A stretch of 64,000 bases of DNA, from contig JAGFBZ010000939.1 of the NCBI GenBank assembly GCA_018398805.1, positions 788,001 through 852,000 on the forward strand, in the 5' to 3' direction. The notes beneath the pieces are model-generated. The model did not search any database. It saw only the letters and a list, made by a program, of their open reading frames with translations, and had not been told where the DNA came from. The stretch is from Hirundichthys speculiger (Eukaryota; Chordata; Actinopteri; Beloniformes; Exocoetidae). This document shows, one piece after another, positions 33,591 to 45,210 of this stretch (within the stretch, counting starts at the first letter, position 1; every line of letters begins with the position of its first letter). The position numbers were made by a program, and so were the translations under genes.

Positions 33591-34345
33591 TTAGTGTTGT
33601 TGGCAAATTCAATTTCCTTGTGTGTTACACATGTTCAGAACCGGACCATCGGTCCCGCCATAACTGAATTTCGTTCATGTCCTTTTATTGTGAAAAGCAA
33701 CTCCATCTCTCCGTTTCCCAGTTCAAAATCAGAGCAACTTGGTGAAGTTGCTTCACATCGCTGCATCCGTGGGAAACGACAGAGTTGCTGATGCTAGTCG
33801 CTACGAAACATTCTAGCTTTGTTGATTTTATTCTGTCCATTCCTTTGTTCCTTTAACTAACAACCTTCTGTGAGTCAGAAGCCATCTTGGCAAGGGACGA
33901 GATTATCGTGTGATCTCGGCCGCCATCTTGGTGAGGGACGAAGTTGCCACGCGACCCCGTCCGCCATCTTGAAATCCTCCTCACACTAGAAGCAAGCTTA
34001 GTTTATCTACCACACGCACACACACACACACATACCTATAGTTTCCAGCACACCTGTATATAAGTTTACACTGGTTTCCAATGAACGTTTTATCTGCTTG
34101 TTAGTTTAGTCGTCTTTTAGTTAGTAGATATCAAGATCGTGATTCAAGTGTTTGTTCATTTTAATACTTGTGTTAATAAATTCTGATGCATTTTAATGAG
34201 AGAAGTTGTTTGTGGTTATTATACACAGTTTTTTTTAACATTTGCTGGTTGAAGAGGTCTGTGCTCGGACCCACACCTTCTCTGTTGCTCTATAGCACCA
34301 CACCTGGTCACAGGCTGGCACGCCTAGACCAACAGCCATTTTGTT
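33591..34345 (+). other. LTR-like or promoter-like block: three YY1-type motifs, TATA box, poly(A) signal
   Basis: Three GCCATCTTG motifs at about 33881, 33920 and 33962, the second and third preceded by CC or CG (CCGCCATCTTG, the YY1 consensus). They sit in near-repeats of 40 bp with AGGGACGA. They are followed by GTATATAAG at 34056 and AATAAA at 34175. Upstream elements, TATA, then a poly(A) signal 118 bp later resembles U3-R-U5 of a solo LTR. TG...CA ends, a target duplication and a primer site were not found. Could be a host promoter or chance. Confidence 0.3.
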
Positions 34346-35794
34346 TAGTCCCTTTTTCCTGATTTATCAGGTGGTGCCCTGTTTCATTTTATTAATTTTG
34401 TTAATACCCTTCTTATTAGCAGCTGTCCCTCAAGACAGTGTTACTGCACCACACTGCAGTAACACTGAAATCACAATTAAATCATAACCAACTTCCGACT
34501 GAACTTAAAAATATTGACATTTCTACAGTAAAATTCAATTACAGACTAAACAAAATTTTAAAGGGAATAAAATGATGAGGAAAAAATAAATATAAAAAGC
34601 CAGATCTTATTCAAAGAAACGGGGCCAAGTGTTGTAATCCCTCTGTACGTCCTCTTCTTAGTGACTGTTTTCTTCAAGCTCAGCGCTGCTTGAACAGATA
34701 CATTTAATTTTATTCAACCTAAAGACATATGTGTGTGTGTGTGTGCCGTCTTATTTTAATCACGGCTGATGTGATGCTTGTTCCCTTTCACGACTCACTT
34801 CATCTGCGGCAGCACTGCTCGTTTGTTTGTTTGCTCGTGAGACTCGTGTGGCTCATCAGGTCTTAATTTGTGGCCCGCGACAGCTAATGATCATATCAAA
34901 ATGCAATCATTGTAACTCACGAGAAGATTAGAAACAGCCACGCTGTCTACATGCAAGTTAGGGAGATGGAACCAGTGCATCCACTCAGACCTGTTTCAAC
35001 TAACAGCTCTGGCAGCGATTCAGACCTCCACAGCCGTCGCTGAGCTTCTGGACAGGTCAGGAAACAACAGACTGGTCTGGGACCATTATAGATGATCAGG
35101 AACGACCCGTGTATCGCCCCAGATATTGTACAATACTTTATAGATGAGGTACAGAATAAAAATAAAAGAAACAAATCAACACATCCAGCTGAAAGGGCAG
35201 AAATGGCCTAAAACCAGGCACACATGCTGTTGCTGCTTCCGTCGTCATGTGCTCAGCGAGCCGAGGACTCCAGGAGGTTTACGTCCGGTCCTCACCGTTA
35301 AAAAGGTTCCCACAGATGCTGCAGTAACCTGCAGACGCCAGTAAGTGTTGCTGCAGAGTAGAATTACTACTTGTACGAATACTGATAACCTTTCTGGTGC
35401 ATTTCTCTCAGAGTTTTGCTTCATTTACTGTAAAATGTGTTTTACCCACCTCAACGTGAGCCTGTTTTTTTTTATTTCTACGGTGGAGTCGCTGCGTTGT
35501 ATTTGTTCTGGTAAACCATCAGCTGATGGCGCCGTTTCGATCTTGTTTAATGTCTGCAGAGCACTTTCTCAGGGGGGCAGTGGACACTGACTCACATTTG
35601 GAGCCAAACCCTAGTGGCCATTTGATGAACTACACTTGTCATGACGTCTGCAACCGTATTCTACCACCAAACCAAGTTTGAACCACAAACACCCAGACAT
35701 GTTAATGCAGATTTAAGCTCTCTGTCTTTTGGGTGACCTCAGAAACAAGCCATGAATCTTGATCTGATTCTACTTTGTTTAAGGAAAAGAAAGG
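34346..35794. other. Intronic sequence, no gene recognised
   Basis: Unique-looking; GT run at 34731-34744. No supported ORF. Confidence 0.5.
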
Positions 35795-35919
35795 CTTCCC
35801 AGTAGCAGTGGGCGGTATAAACGGTATACGGTAGAAACAATATAAATGTAGCAAACGGTGGAGATTTTTACACAAAGACACTTGATGGAAGCTACGAGTT
35901 ACCTGGCTGTGCTTTAGCC

Positions 35920-36192
35920 CAGTGATTCCTAAAGTGTGGGCCGTTGAGGTACTGCAGGTGGGCTGTGAGAGGTCATTAAAAATAAAAAAATATATCTTAA
36001 ATATCCGATTTTTTTAAAATATGTTTTAAATTACTGTAAAATATTATTACATGATTTTAAAATATTTAAAAATAATAAAACAAAACAGTTGAGTGTTATT
36101 CTACTGTCATCTTAACTTAACATGACAAGTGTCACCTTATTTGTTGACCCCTTACATTAATATTGGAATGTAGCTTTTAGTCTTTGTTTTAC
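35920..36192 (+). mobile_element. Element H, copy H2 (truncated right end)
   Basis: Starts CAGTGATTCCTAAAGTGTGGG and follows H1 to TAGCTTTTAGTCTTTG. At 36031-36050 it reads TTACTGTAAAATATTATTAC without interruption, the empty site for F3 in H1. The right part of H is missing. Confidence 0.85.
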
Positions 36193-36237
36193 AGAAGAAA
36201 AGATTATATATCACAATATATATCGTTACTGCACGTG

Positions 36238-36818
36238 CTTTAAATCAGTGGTCCCCAACCCCCAGGCAGCAGACCGGTACCGGGTCGCTCAAGAAAAAAA
36301 AATTGTTTAAGCTTTATTTATTAATTGTATGAGTCTGAACAAGCTTTTATTTTGAAAATCTTTCATTTTGAAAAATGACCAGATTCTCTCGGTTACATCT
36401 CGGCCACTTAAGCGCCAAAAATTTAACCCAGCTGGCAAAATTAGTTAGAAACAGACGTCTTTGGAAAGTTTCCTTGTGAAGGGGAAAATGCACAGAGAAG
36501 AGAAGGAAGAACAGCCTACGACATCCAGGAAAAAGAAAGTTTTTAACCAGACAATACCAGGAGACCTAAATATGGATTTATCACGACAGGTGATTCTACC
36601 TACCAAGCCCGCTCTGAGTGTGTTTTGTTTCTTTTTTTCCTTCTTTTGTTATTTATTTAATGGGTACAGAGGATGTTACCAGATACTTTGATGTTATACT
36701 CATGTTATGTTATTGGCGTAATGTAACAAGGAAGCTCCGCCCCCCCGGTCCGCGGTAAAACTGTCAAGCGCTGACCGGTCCGCAGTTACAAAAAGGGTTG
36801 GGGACCACTGCTTCAGAT
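36238..36818 (+). mobile_element. hAT-type element I inside J
   Basis: Element 36246-36810, TIR CAGTGGTCCCCAACCC perfect over 16 bp at both ends. Flanks CTTTAAAT and CTTCAGAT agree at 6 of 8. A 76-codon ORF (36461) is lysine-rich with TSRKKKVFNQTIPGD; it may be a transposase N-terminus but I cannot assign it. ACCGGTCCGC repeats lie at the right subterminal side. Confidence 0.85.
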
Positions 36819-36862
36819 TATACCGTAGATTTGAAGCCATACCACCCGGCCCTACTTTCCAG

Positions 36863-37760
36863 TTCAAAAGAGAGAGAGAGAGAAAGCAATGAAGGTCCAC
36901 TGAACAAAAATGAAACCACCTCAAAATGAATTTTAAAGTTCCAGCGTGATCTCAGAAAATAAATGTGTTTGTCATAGGAGAGAAACACTTGAAACAGGCA
37001 GCTGCATAAAAAACACAGACCAAATAAAGTACAGTCTTCTGCGCCATCCACTGGTAAAAGAAATGCACCAAAGCCTTTGAGAAACTTTTAAAAAGACGTT
37101 CCTTCGAGTCTGAAGAGACAACAAATCACGCTTTCACCTCAAACAACACAAGCTGGCGCGCACCTTACGTTTCCTCAAAGAGGTGAAGTCTGAGGCGAAG
37201 TCACGGTGTGTGAATCGAATTACGTTTGATTTAACTCATGAAGATGATGTATCATTTGAAAATAATATATAAATTATATTAAATATCATAATAAATAAAT
37301 GAAGCTGTGGAAACAAGCAGGACACTGAGGATGCTAACACACAAACGCACACACAAAACTCCAGTTTTAGAGGCCGAAGGTCACTGATGTGGAATAAGGA
37401 CGGGGGTTCAGCGTGAATGCGTTTCTGCACTTACATGTGTGTGAACGCGTCTTCAGCCTCATTAAACCGTTATCTCTGAAGCAGATGTTCTCACAGTCTG
37501 TTGCGCCCAGCCGTGCTAACATGCTAACATGGGGATAATGATAGCATTTTGTCTTCCTAACTGCTGTGTTTTCCTTCTCATTCAGCCTTGAACTCCTTTT
37601 GTACTCTTGACAGCGCCTCGCTGTCCGTGCACGAGTGCACTCGTGATTAGGTTCTACTTCGGGGTCAAACAGGAAGCCGTGTTTGCAATCCTTCGGTCCT
37701 GGTCTGTTTAGATTTTACAGCACCCTGCTAAAATTCAATGAGTAAATGCGCAAAAAGTAA
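36863..37760. other. Intronic sequence, no gene recognised
   Basis: Unique-looking, AT-rich in 37250-37300. Confidence 0.5.
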
Positions 37761-37883
37761 TTGCAATACAAATGCAGCATTTTCTTTGAGGATGATTATG
37801 GAGGAGACCAGAGAAGCATTTCTAACAGGTTATCCAGAAGCCAGCTTCTTTCTCTTCCAGCTAGAGCTGAGCCAGTCGGGAGA

Positions 37884-38043
37884 ATGGCAGCAAGTATAAA
37901 CTCAGCGCCTGCGTGCTTAAAAGCAGATGTGTGGGAGCAGTTCGGCTTTAAAAAGAAAAAGGAAAGCGAAGGTTTAGACAAAAGTATAGCGGTTTGCAAG
38001 CTGTGTCACACAAACGTGAAGTACTCTGGAAATACCACCAACC
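37884..38043 (+). pseudogene. hAT BED-type zinc-finger N-terminal fragment
   Basis: The frame from ATG 37884 reads MAASINSAP, then DVWEQFGFKKKKESEG, then IAVCKLCHTNVKYSGNTTN. The V-W-x-x-F-x-F start and C-x-x-C pair are the first half of a BED zinc finger, as in ZBED/hAT transposases. The His pair and everything after are lost at 38043, where an unrelated antisense MADF segment begins. Confidence 0.75.
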
Positions 38044-38204
38044 CAATTCCTCACCGTCTCGGCCGTATCTAGACCCACATTCATCGCTATCTCCCCCCAT
38101 GTATTACTAGAATATGTGCTGTCTTTGTAGTGTGGAGAACGAAAATCGTACAGATGTGGGTACTTCCTCATTACTTCGATGACGGGCTCTTTTCTACACA
38201 GATG
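38044..38204 (-). pseudogene. MADF-domain fragment (Harbinger-associated or Adf-1-like)
   Basis: The minus strand reads VIEVMRKYPHLYDFRSPHYK, then a segment with NTWGEIAMNVGLD and ending TVRNW. The Y-P-x-L-Y-D, Y-K-D-S and W-x-x-I-A-x-x-V motifs are those of a MADF (Myb/SANT-like) domain. It ends abruptly at the last helix, at the junction with the BED fragment. MADF proteins accompany some PIF-Harbinger transposases and also occur as host factors. No intact gene. Confidence 0.75.
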
Positions 38205-38267
38205 TAGAATTGACCAATCAGAGGCCTCCTTTCTCTCCTCTCTGCAGCACTGTCTGCGGTCACCTAC

Positions 38268-38453
38268 CTTTCAGTTCAATTAATTTAAACAAAGTAATTG
38301 GAACACTCACAAGATGTCACCAAAATCACTTTGTCTCTTTTAAAATCTTTCAGAAAATGATGTAAATGTATCTTAAGACGAATATCGATATATATCGTAT
38401 CGTGAGCCGAGTATTGTGTATCATATTGTGAGATGAGTGTATCGCTACAGCCC
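38268..38453 (+). mobile_element. Family B right-arm fragment, copy B5
   Basis: From TTTCAGTTCAATTAATTTAAAC to GTATCGCTACAGCCC, about the last 190 bp of B. The left side abuts the sequence that follows the MADF fragment. The right terminus abuts a LINE fragment. Confidence 0.85.
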
Positions 38454-38605
38454 GAGCTGTAGGTGTGACGGAGGAGCTCCAGGTGGAGGTGGGACCGCGT
38501 CAAGGATTGCCTCTGAGACCCTTCTTGTTGCTATGGTGATGGACAGACTGACAGATGAGGCTAGACGGGAATCTCCGTGGACTATGATGATCTGTAGGGC
38601 TGAAA
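38454..38605 (+). pseudogene. LINE reverse-transcriptase fragment
   Basis: One frame reads AVGVTEELQVEVGPRQGLPL; a neighbouring frame then reads VAMVMDRLTDEARRESPWTM. These match the RT palm region before the catalytic FADD motif of a LINE family common in fish, where GLHQGSALSPFLFA-VMDRLTDE is expected. One base is missing near 38526, and the sequence diverges right at the FADD position. Clade (perhaps RTE-like) is uncertain. Confidence 0.65.
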
Positions 38606-40177
38606 TGAGGACTGCCAGAGCCTCACCAGGGGAGTCGTTTTGGTTTGTTGGGTCAAGACGAAAAGATGACCATTATTTAGCTGGTTGTATTTTCTTAACA
38701 GCTTGTCATCTAGAAAGAAACTTGTTTATCATTATTCCATGAACAGGATCCAATCAGGCCTGGCTGGTTTTAGCACAGACACCTGCCTTAGTACATTTTG
38801 ACTGCAGTGTGCATAACTAGATTTTCTAAACCCCAACAGAGAGAGAGAGAAAGAGAGGGGGGGATGTGTGAAAAAAATCCAGTCTGGAAGGAACCGGAGA
38901 TAATTAGCCGAACCAGTCAAAGCTGTCAGAACAGCCATAGTGGCACTAATTGTTGTGTTACCAATTAACAACTCAGTGTAACGGGCTCTTTTTCCTGCTC
39001 CTTGGTGCACCTGACAACACCGATGGTTCAAACCCACCTCCAGTCCAGCTGTATCTATTTTAGACACGCGTAGACAGAAATCTATGAGGGTGAAGAAAAA
39101 CCCCTGAACCTGAAGCTTCCACTTCAAACACAAATGACTTGAGTCTTGAAAAGCCTCCCAGCACGTCTGGGGAAGTTTCTGGCAGAAAAAAAGCCTTTTT
39201 TATTCTCTGCTTCCAGTAATTATCCCTTTGCTTTCGATAAGCAGAAACACTAAACCAAACAAGTTAATTTTCTTTTTTTTCTCCCCCCCACACGTGCTTT
39301 CCTTTCCCATTTAGATAATTAGCGCGACCAACACCTTCGAGTGGTTTACGTCTCAGCGAGCTGACGTGACTTCATGCTGCAGCGCTCCTGCATTTGTTTT
39401 AACCACACAGTCATAATTCACATTTATACCCTCTTTTCATTTCTCACACTTTACATCTTGGTTTGTTGGTTTTTTATTTTATTTTTTTTTCTTTTTTCTA
39501 GCCCAGCAGCTCAGACAAATCACTTCGTTTGTTATGTTGTTTCCTTGAATGAGCTCATGAGCTTCATCTCTGCAGCCTCGTCATTTTATTGTTTTGCATT
39601 TTTTCATCCTTCTTCATGCAACTCATTGGATCCATTTTCCATCAGAAATTACATCATGTTCTGACCTTTTGATTTCTTATCCACTTTAAGGTGTATGGTA
39701 CCATACTCCATCTTCCTCCTCCATAACAAGGATCAGTCCTGTTTCTCTGGATCCCACTTTGATTTCCGGGAGCCGGTTCCAACGAACACAGAAGAAACCA
39801 CTGAAGATTCATACCAGCATTCGCGGACCAGCATCAACAAAACATTCTTTTGCTTTATTTATTTAAAAACCCAACTGAAAGTCCTTAAAGCAGTGTAGCT
39901 GGCAGTGATGTCTGCCCTTAAAAAAACTGTCTCCTGCACCTTTATAAAACATAGACGAAAGTCTGGTTGACTGTGGATGGAATATCTAGTTTAAGAGCCG
40001 CGGCTGCAAAGCAGCTGCCTGGAAATATCTGGAAATATCCTGACTGGCACACGAATATTCTCCGCATCCATCACTCAAAAACAGCGGAAGCTCATCGAGA
40101 GCGAAGACGGAAAGTCCTGGTGCCATTCAGCAGACGAATCAACCACAAGTGAATGACGGTGGTTGGTATCGCTCAAC
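38606..40177. other. Intronic sequence, no gene recognised
   Basis: Unique-looking, T-rich at 39470-39500. No supported ORF. Confidence 0.5.
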
Positions 40178-40970
40178 TAAGGATAGAACGGTTACCGGTA
40201 TTACGGTAAAGCGCGGTAAAATTTTACGCGATAACGATTACCGTTTATGTATGACTTCATCTCATTATCGCGGTCGATTACCTGGATATGTAATATCAGC
40301 CTCATTCAAGTCTGCGAGCGACTCGCAACTGTGTCTCGTGTGAATATGTAGCTTATAACATCGGCATCGTAACGTGAGCATGGAGGAAAGTGGTGATAGC
40401 ATGCAGGACATTTACCAACACACGAAAAGGATGAAATCCAAGGTCTGGACATATTCTGATTTTTTTTTTTTTTTTTTTTTTTTTAAGAATGCAGAGGGAC
40501 AACTGGTAGAGGACAGTTATCCTGTCTGCAGAGCACTTGTTTACATTTTATTGTAATTTGTATAAACAACTTGAAGTAGCTAAGGCTAATGCTTCAAGCT
40601 ACTGAGATGTTTGACCTAGAGTAACCTAGTTGATGCGCATTTCGTAAACGTTACTGTTGCTTGTTGATCGAAAAATGACCGGAACAATGTTCTTCTGATG
40701 CAGTTCAAATATTAATTTATTCCATTAACTGATCCGACAACCATAACGCCGTCAGTTAGCGCCACAGCAGTCAAAAACCTTTTGCCCTTCCGGGTCCAAC
40801 ACCTAACCAATAACAGGCAACTATCTTTATACCTGACCCTCAGGTAACAATACAGCGACACCCACAGACACACAGAGTGAACTTGCTCTATAATTTTTGT
40901 TCCTGATAATTGCTTGCATTAAACCCACTATGGGTTGTTAAAGTGTTAATTTGAATTTGCACCAGACTTT
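40178..40970 (-). mobile_element. Family R hAT-type element, copy R1 (one end truncated)
   Basis: Starts TAAGGATAGAACGGTTACCGG, the reverse of the R2 right end, with TTACGGTAAAGCGCGGTAAAA subterminal repeats. Homology to R2 continues through a BED ORF and TGACCCTCAGGTA, then fades near TTTGCACCAGAC. The other terminus (TAGGGATGTAACGAT in R2) is absent. Confidence 0.82.
40374..40556 (+). pseudogene. BED-finger N-terminal exon remnant in R1
   Basis: Frame MSMEESGDSMQDIYQHTKRM, then SKVWTYSD, a run of eight Phe, then KNAEGQLVEDSYPVCRA. S-K-V-W and P-V-C-R are the start of a BED zinc finger of a hAT transposase. The Phe run comes from a T24 expansion. The second Cys of the C-x-x-C is lost. R2 has the same structure, so the family spread in this truncated form. 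Confidence 0.7.
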
Positions 40971-42198
40971 TCTTATTCGTTCAACATTCATCAAATCTTT
41001 GAAGACCCACTTCGAACTCTCAGCTCGCAATCTCAAAAAAGCACAAAACCACCCGTTATTTGTTTTTGTAATTTCAAGAAATGGCACCGTATGTTTCTGT
41101 TGGGCGAGCAGTATGTGATCATCTGGACCTTCTTTACGTTCGCTCCAATCACAGCCATGAATGATGCCAGTTAAAGTGTGGTGATTCTATGTGTGGGTGG
41201 AAAGGTAAAACCACCAAGAAACAGTTGGTCTCTGACACAAATGATTTGATTCTCCTCAGGTCTAACTCATTCTTCAGATTCTTTTATCGTCCATTACTTC
41301 TCCGTGTTCATTCACGCTCCCACATCTCCTCCAATTCCTCGTTGTTGTTCCTCTCATTTTCCGCATGGCCTCATTCTCCTCGGAAAGGATCTGACCAGAA
41401 TGAAGAGGAAGAGGGAATCAAGAGGAGGGGAAGTTGGCAGCGGGAGTGAGGAAGGAAAACAAATATAACCGGAGAGGGTGGAAGGCAGAGGATCGATGAG
41501 CCAGGGTCTGGTTTATCAGTTCGTATTAATGGGAATTAGCCTTTAACCTGCTCTCTAAACGACACGCCCATAAACACAAACGCGCAGCAAATCCCCTAAT
41601 TACAAATGTCACGTAGCTCCGAGCTGCTGTCAACCTTATCACCGGGCTTGTGTGTTTCAGAACTGGAATCATTCAAGTCCAGACTGAGAATTTTTTCTTT
41701 TTGAACTTTCTCTTCGAACCGTGTGAAAAAAAAAAAAAGAAAAACAAAACGGACTTAATCATCAGATCTCAGCGGTGCAGCCTGTGTGAGCTCCTTAAAG
41801 GGCACCGCATCTCTAACATGCTGTCATCACCTCGGTTCACCCTTTTAGATCATCGTCCTGGTGGTCCTGCTGAAATTGACGCCATGAACAAATGAGGATC
41901 CGGAGCTGGAATGACATCACGAATGACATCACGGTTTAAAGGAGTGTTCAGACTGTACCATCCTAGCAGTTTTATCAGACGGATGTGAGCGATGCTGCAC
42001 AACGTGAAACATGTAGATGATTAATTTACTGCCTGTTGCACAGACTGAGCATACGTTGGGTTATGGGTGATGAAGTAAAATCGTGACTAAATAGTCGCCA
42101 AATGTGACACTTCTATGGTCACTTCTAGCTCCAAAAGGACCAAGGCGGCAACAGCCAAATCCTTAACTTAAACTCTTAAAACATTATGAATTAAAGAG
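40971..42198. other. Intronic sequence, no gene recognised
   Basis: Unique-looking; poly-A near 41727-41739. Confidence 0.5.
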
Positions 42199-42580
42199 TT
42201 AGCAGCTAGGGGTGAGTATTGGCAAGGACCTCGCAATACGATATGTACCGTGATACTTGGGTCCCGATACAATATAATCACGATATTGCGATATCACGAT
42301 ATATTGCAATATTCTACCCAGTTAATATCAAAATTAAAAGTAGAGATGAAAAATCAAGTTGCTGTATATGTTCATCAGACATATTGATCATTCAGAGGAC
42401 AAATTAAGTCAAAACTATTTGCTTCAAAACAACCTATTTATTGTTTATTATTAGTGTTTGCACATTTAAGTGAATGAATGAATTTTCCTAAAAAATCGAT
42501 ATTAGGAGCAGAAAAATCAATTGTATTTAGGTGTCCGAAAATCGCGATATCAATTTTTTTTTCACACCCCTATAAGTGGC
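42199..42580 (-). mobile_element. Family A copy A7
   Basis: Element 42207-42572: TAGGGGTGAGTATTGGC at left, TTTTTCACACCCCTA at right. Flanks TTAGCAGC and TAAGTGGC match at 5 of 8, a worn duplication. Confidence 0.88.
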
Positions 42581-43858
42581 CTCATCTTTAATTTACGTAC
42601 ACGACTACATCTACTTAACCTCTCTCCCCAGTGACCGTTGAGGCAGACACCCAACTTCCCATTTGAACCAGTATAAAAAACGGGACAGCAACGATTGATC
42701 GACATGATCAACGTATTTAGACCCTTTCATGTTTACGGCGGCACAAAAACCTCAAGCAAGCAGCACAGAAAAACATCACATTCACATGCTGAAGTGTGAA
42801 AGTTCGTTATCACACGTCCAGACACCCCCTCGCTCTTGTTTGACAGTCTTTGTGTCTCTCGGTCTTACTTTGTCCCACCGTAATGCCTGACACCAATCCT
42901 AACCTGAAGCCTGCATATTCTAACCTTTATGCCCAAGTCAAGTTTCAACCCTTCAACTTCCAACTTTACATCCCACAAGGGTTTCGGACCCCCGCAAATG
43001 AGCCCCCGTGGACACGGGAGGACATGCAATCATCGGTCACTTACATGAGCCTCGAAGGAAGGTATTATTACTTCCTCTTCTTCTCCTTCTGAGTTTCACC
43101 CTCATCTAAATGCAAATGCTGCATCTAACCTTTATGCAGCGCGGCTAAGCTAACAATGGGTTTTGGCTGCTGGGCTGCCCTTTACCACTGAACTACATCA
43201 CACTCAACAGGACTTGTTTTTATGTAGAGGAGGTGGACTCCAGAAGAGCCAGGCTTCAGTGATGCTCCATGGATGAGGACGTGGTAGCAAAGATCCAAAG
43301 GTATAGGGACTCTCAGCTTTGTTGTGGCATCAAAAAGTCATTGGGAGCAAATCTATGTATATAAAACCAGATCTGGAATTTGTCGGCGTTCACACTTTCC
43401 AATCAAGAAGATGACGTGTCAGTCTCCCTGCTCTCCATTCGTACTACTCCTCTTAGATTATTAGACTCATTTTACTGCATCAATCGCTGACATGTAAATC
43501 ATCAAAAACTCCTCTAAATGAGTTGTATTTTTTAATCTGCAGCTGAAGAAACGAACGTAAACACTTGATCAATCTGCAAGCACATCCCAGAGGGCTGGGT
43601 ATCAAAGATCAATACTTTTTCTGAAATTGATCAAATTGCTTTTATAGCTGCGAGCAATAAAGTGAACAACTGAGTAAATGTTGTAAACAACAGCTGACAG
43701 GGGCAACGATGCTAAAGACGCTAATCTTCATCTTCTCTCTGGATTCTGGCGAAATCTTCTTTTCTGGACTGAACTGAACTTTTCATCAGCTGAATGTCGG
43801 TTGCCGCTACAACCATTAACATAGAAAAACATCTCCCTGCATGCTGAAACTTTAGTGG
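42573..43858. other. Intronic sequence, no gene recognised
   Basis: Unique-looking. The 80-codon ORF at 42850 has no domain. Confidence 0.5.
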
Positions 43859-44360
43859 TTGAGGTGTTTCAGCTGGTTCAGGTATCGGTAGACAAGACAA
43901 GGCAAGGTATCAGCCGATACCAACTGTTGTATTTGGAAATAAATGTAGACATAAATGGCTTGGATTTGCTGTATTTATTCATGTTTTGCAACCATGATAA
44001 TTATATTACAGTCAGGCAAATTATTTTTTATATCATACTCGGTGGATTGGTGTTTGGTATCGGCCAATATCCACAGCTCAAGAATCGGAATTGCTACGGG
44101 AAGGAACATCGGAACATCTCTAATACTTATTTCCAAATAGAACAGTATAAAACAGCATTGTAAAATTAAAAAGTATTTCTTTTTTACTGGTAGTGTAACA
44201 GAAGTAACCAGTAAATAAATCATTAAATACAAATTACTTGGTATTGGTAGGTGCCTGGACTCCCGTACTTGCCGATACCGATACGATACCGATACCAATT
44301 CCAATGCCGGCATTTATGGCAGTATCGGAACAATTTCCGATACTATCGGAATCAGAACAA
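43859..44360. mobile_element. Family Q repeat, copy Q2, with internal inversion
   Basis: 43913-44118 is the reverse complement of the left half of Q1 (it ends GGAACATCTCTAATA, the inverse of TAGAGATGTTCC). 44122-44345 is the right half in direct orientation (TTTCCAAATAGAACAGTATAA to TTTCCGATACTATCGG). The left half was inverted, or two copies fused head to head. Confidence 0.65.
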
Positions 44361-44609
44361 CAATAGTCAAACTGAGATATTTAATGCTGCACAAAAGTGC
44401 TTGTGGCTTTGACATGAGCGTCCTGGCATTTAGTTTAAATGATCGGGTCAGAGAAGAAAAAGAAGTGTAAACCTGTGCAGGCGGATATGCTCAGTGTGTG
44501 TTTGTGTGTGTGTGTGTTGGTATTCTGCCCAAACAGCCACTATCAGTATTCTATGACTGTATTATTCACAGTTTTCTTCACCAACCAGCTAGCAATTACT
44601 GCTGCCAAT

Positions 44610-44648
<39 letters not shown>

Positions 44649-45210
44649 GTGCGCACACCCACGCACCCACAAACAGCACTGCAAGCAGAAACTCGACACA
44701 TCCACTTCTGGGCATCCCAGCGTGTGAAACTGTGAACCAAAGTCATTTATCACCCTTCACTTTTACATAAACCTTCACACGTACAAACGAAACCTTCCCA
44801 CCTCCCCGTTTCTCCGTCGCCACTTAAATTCCTGAAGCATTAAAAGCATTTCATTAATTTACAGATTAATTTTTCAGGATTCAACCGCCATCGATGCCAT
44901 CGAAGCTTCGGTCTGGTTGCTCACGAGCTACGTGGAGGATTCTGCCTTTCGGGAATTCTCATTGATACCGGCGTTCCCCGAGGGAATCGTAGCCTAGTTT
45001 TTGACCTTGTGATCCAGCGCCCTGACTGGAAGTCGAGGAGCTGGCTTCATTTATCACCATGCACTGTTATGGCGTTTTGTTTTCTGGTCCCAGGAGGAAA
45101 CGAGGCCACGTGAATCCACGGTTACCTGCAACATTCGACCCAACTGTTCACCGTCCTCTGCTGGGCGCATTTTTAAAAAGCAGCATCAACGCATCATAGC
45201 CAGGTGGAGT
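44361..45210. other. Intronic sequence with CA microsatellite
   Basis: (CA)n at 44615-44646 and a shorter GT run near 44497-44517. No gene recognised. Confidence 0.5.

Larger units (their letters stand above)
35795..36862 (+). mobile_element. hAT-type element J carrying H2 and I
   Basis: Element 35803-36854: left TAGCAGTGGGCGGTATAAAC, right GCCATACCACCCGGCCCTA, an inverted repeat with mismatches. It is flanked by CTTCCCAG (35795-35802) and CTTTCCAG (36855-36862), 7 of 8. J sequence is visible at 35803-35919, about 36193-36237 and 36819-36854, each with TATACCG/CGGTATA words. Confidence 0.85.

Noticed and set aside
42850..43092. 80-codon ORF (PDTNPNLKPAYSNLY...)
   Set aside because: No recognisable domain or splice sites; isolated in intron sequence.
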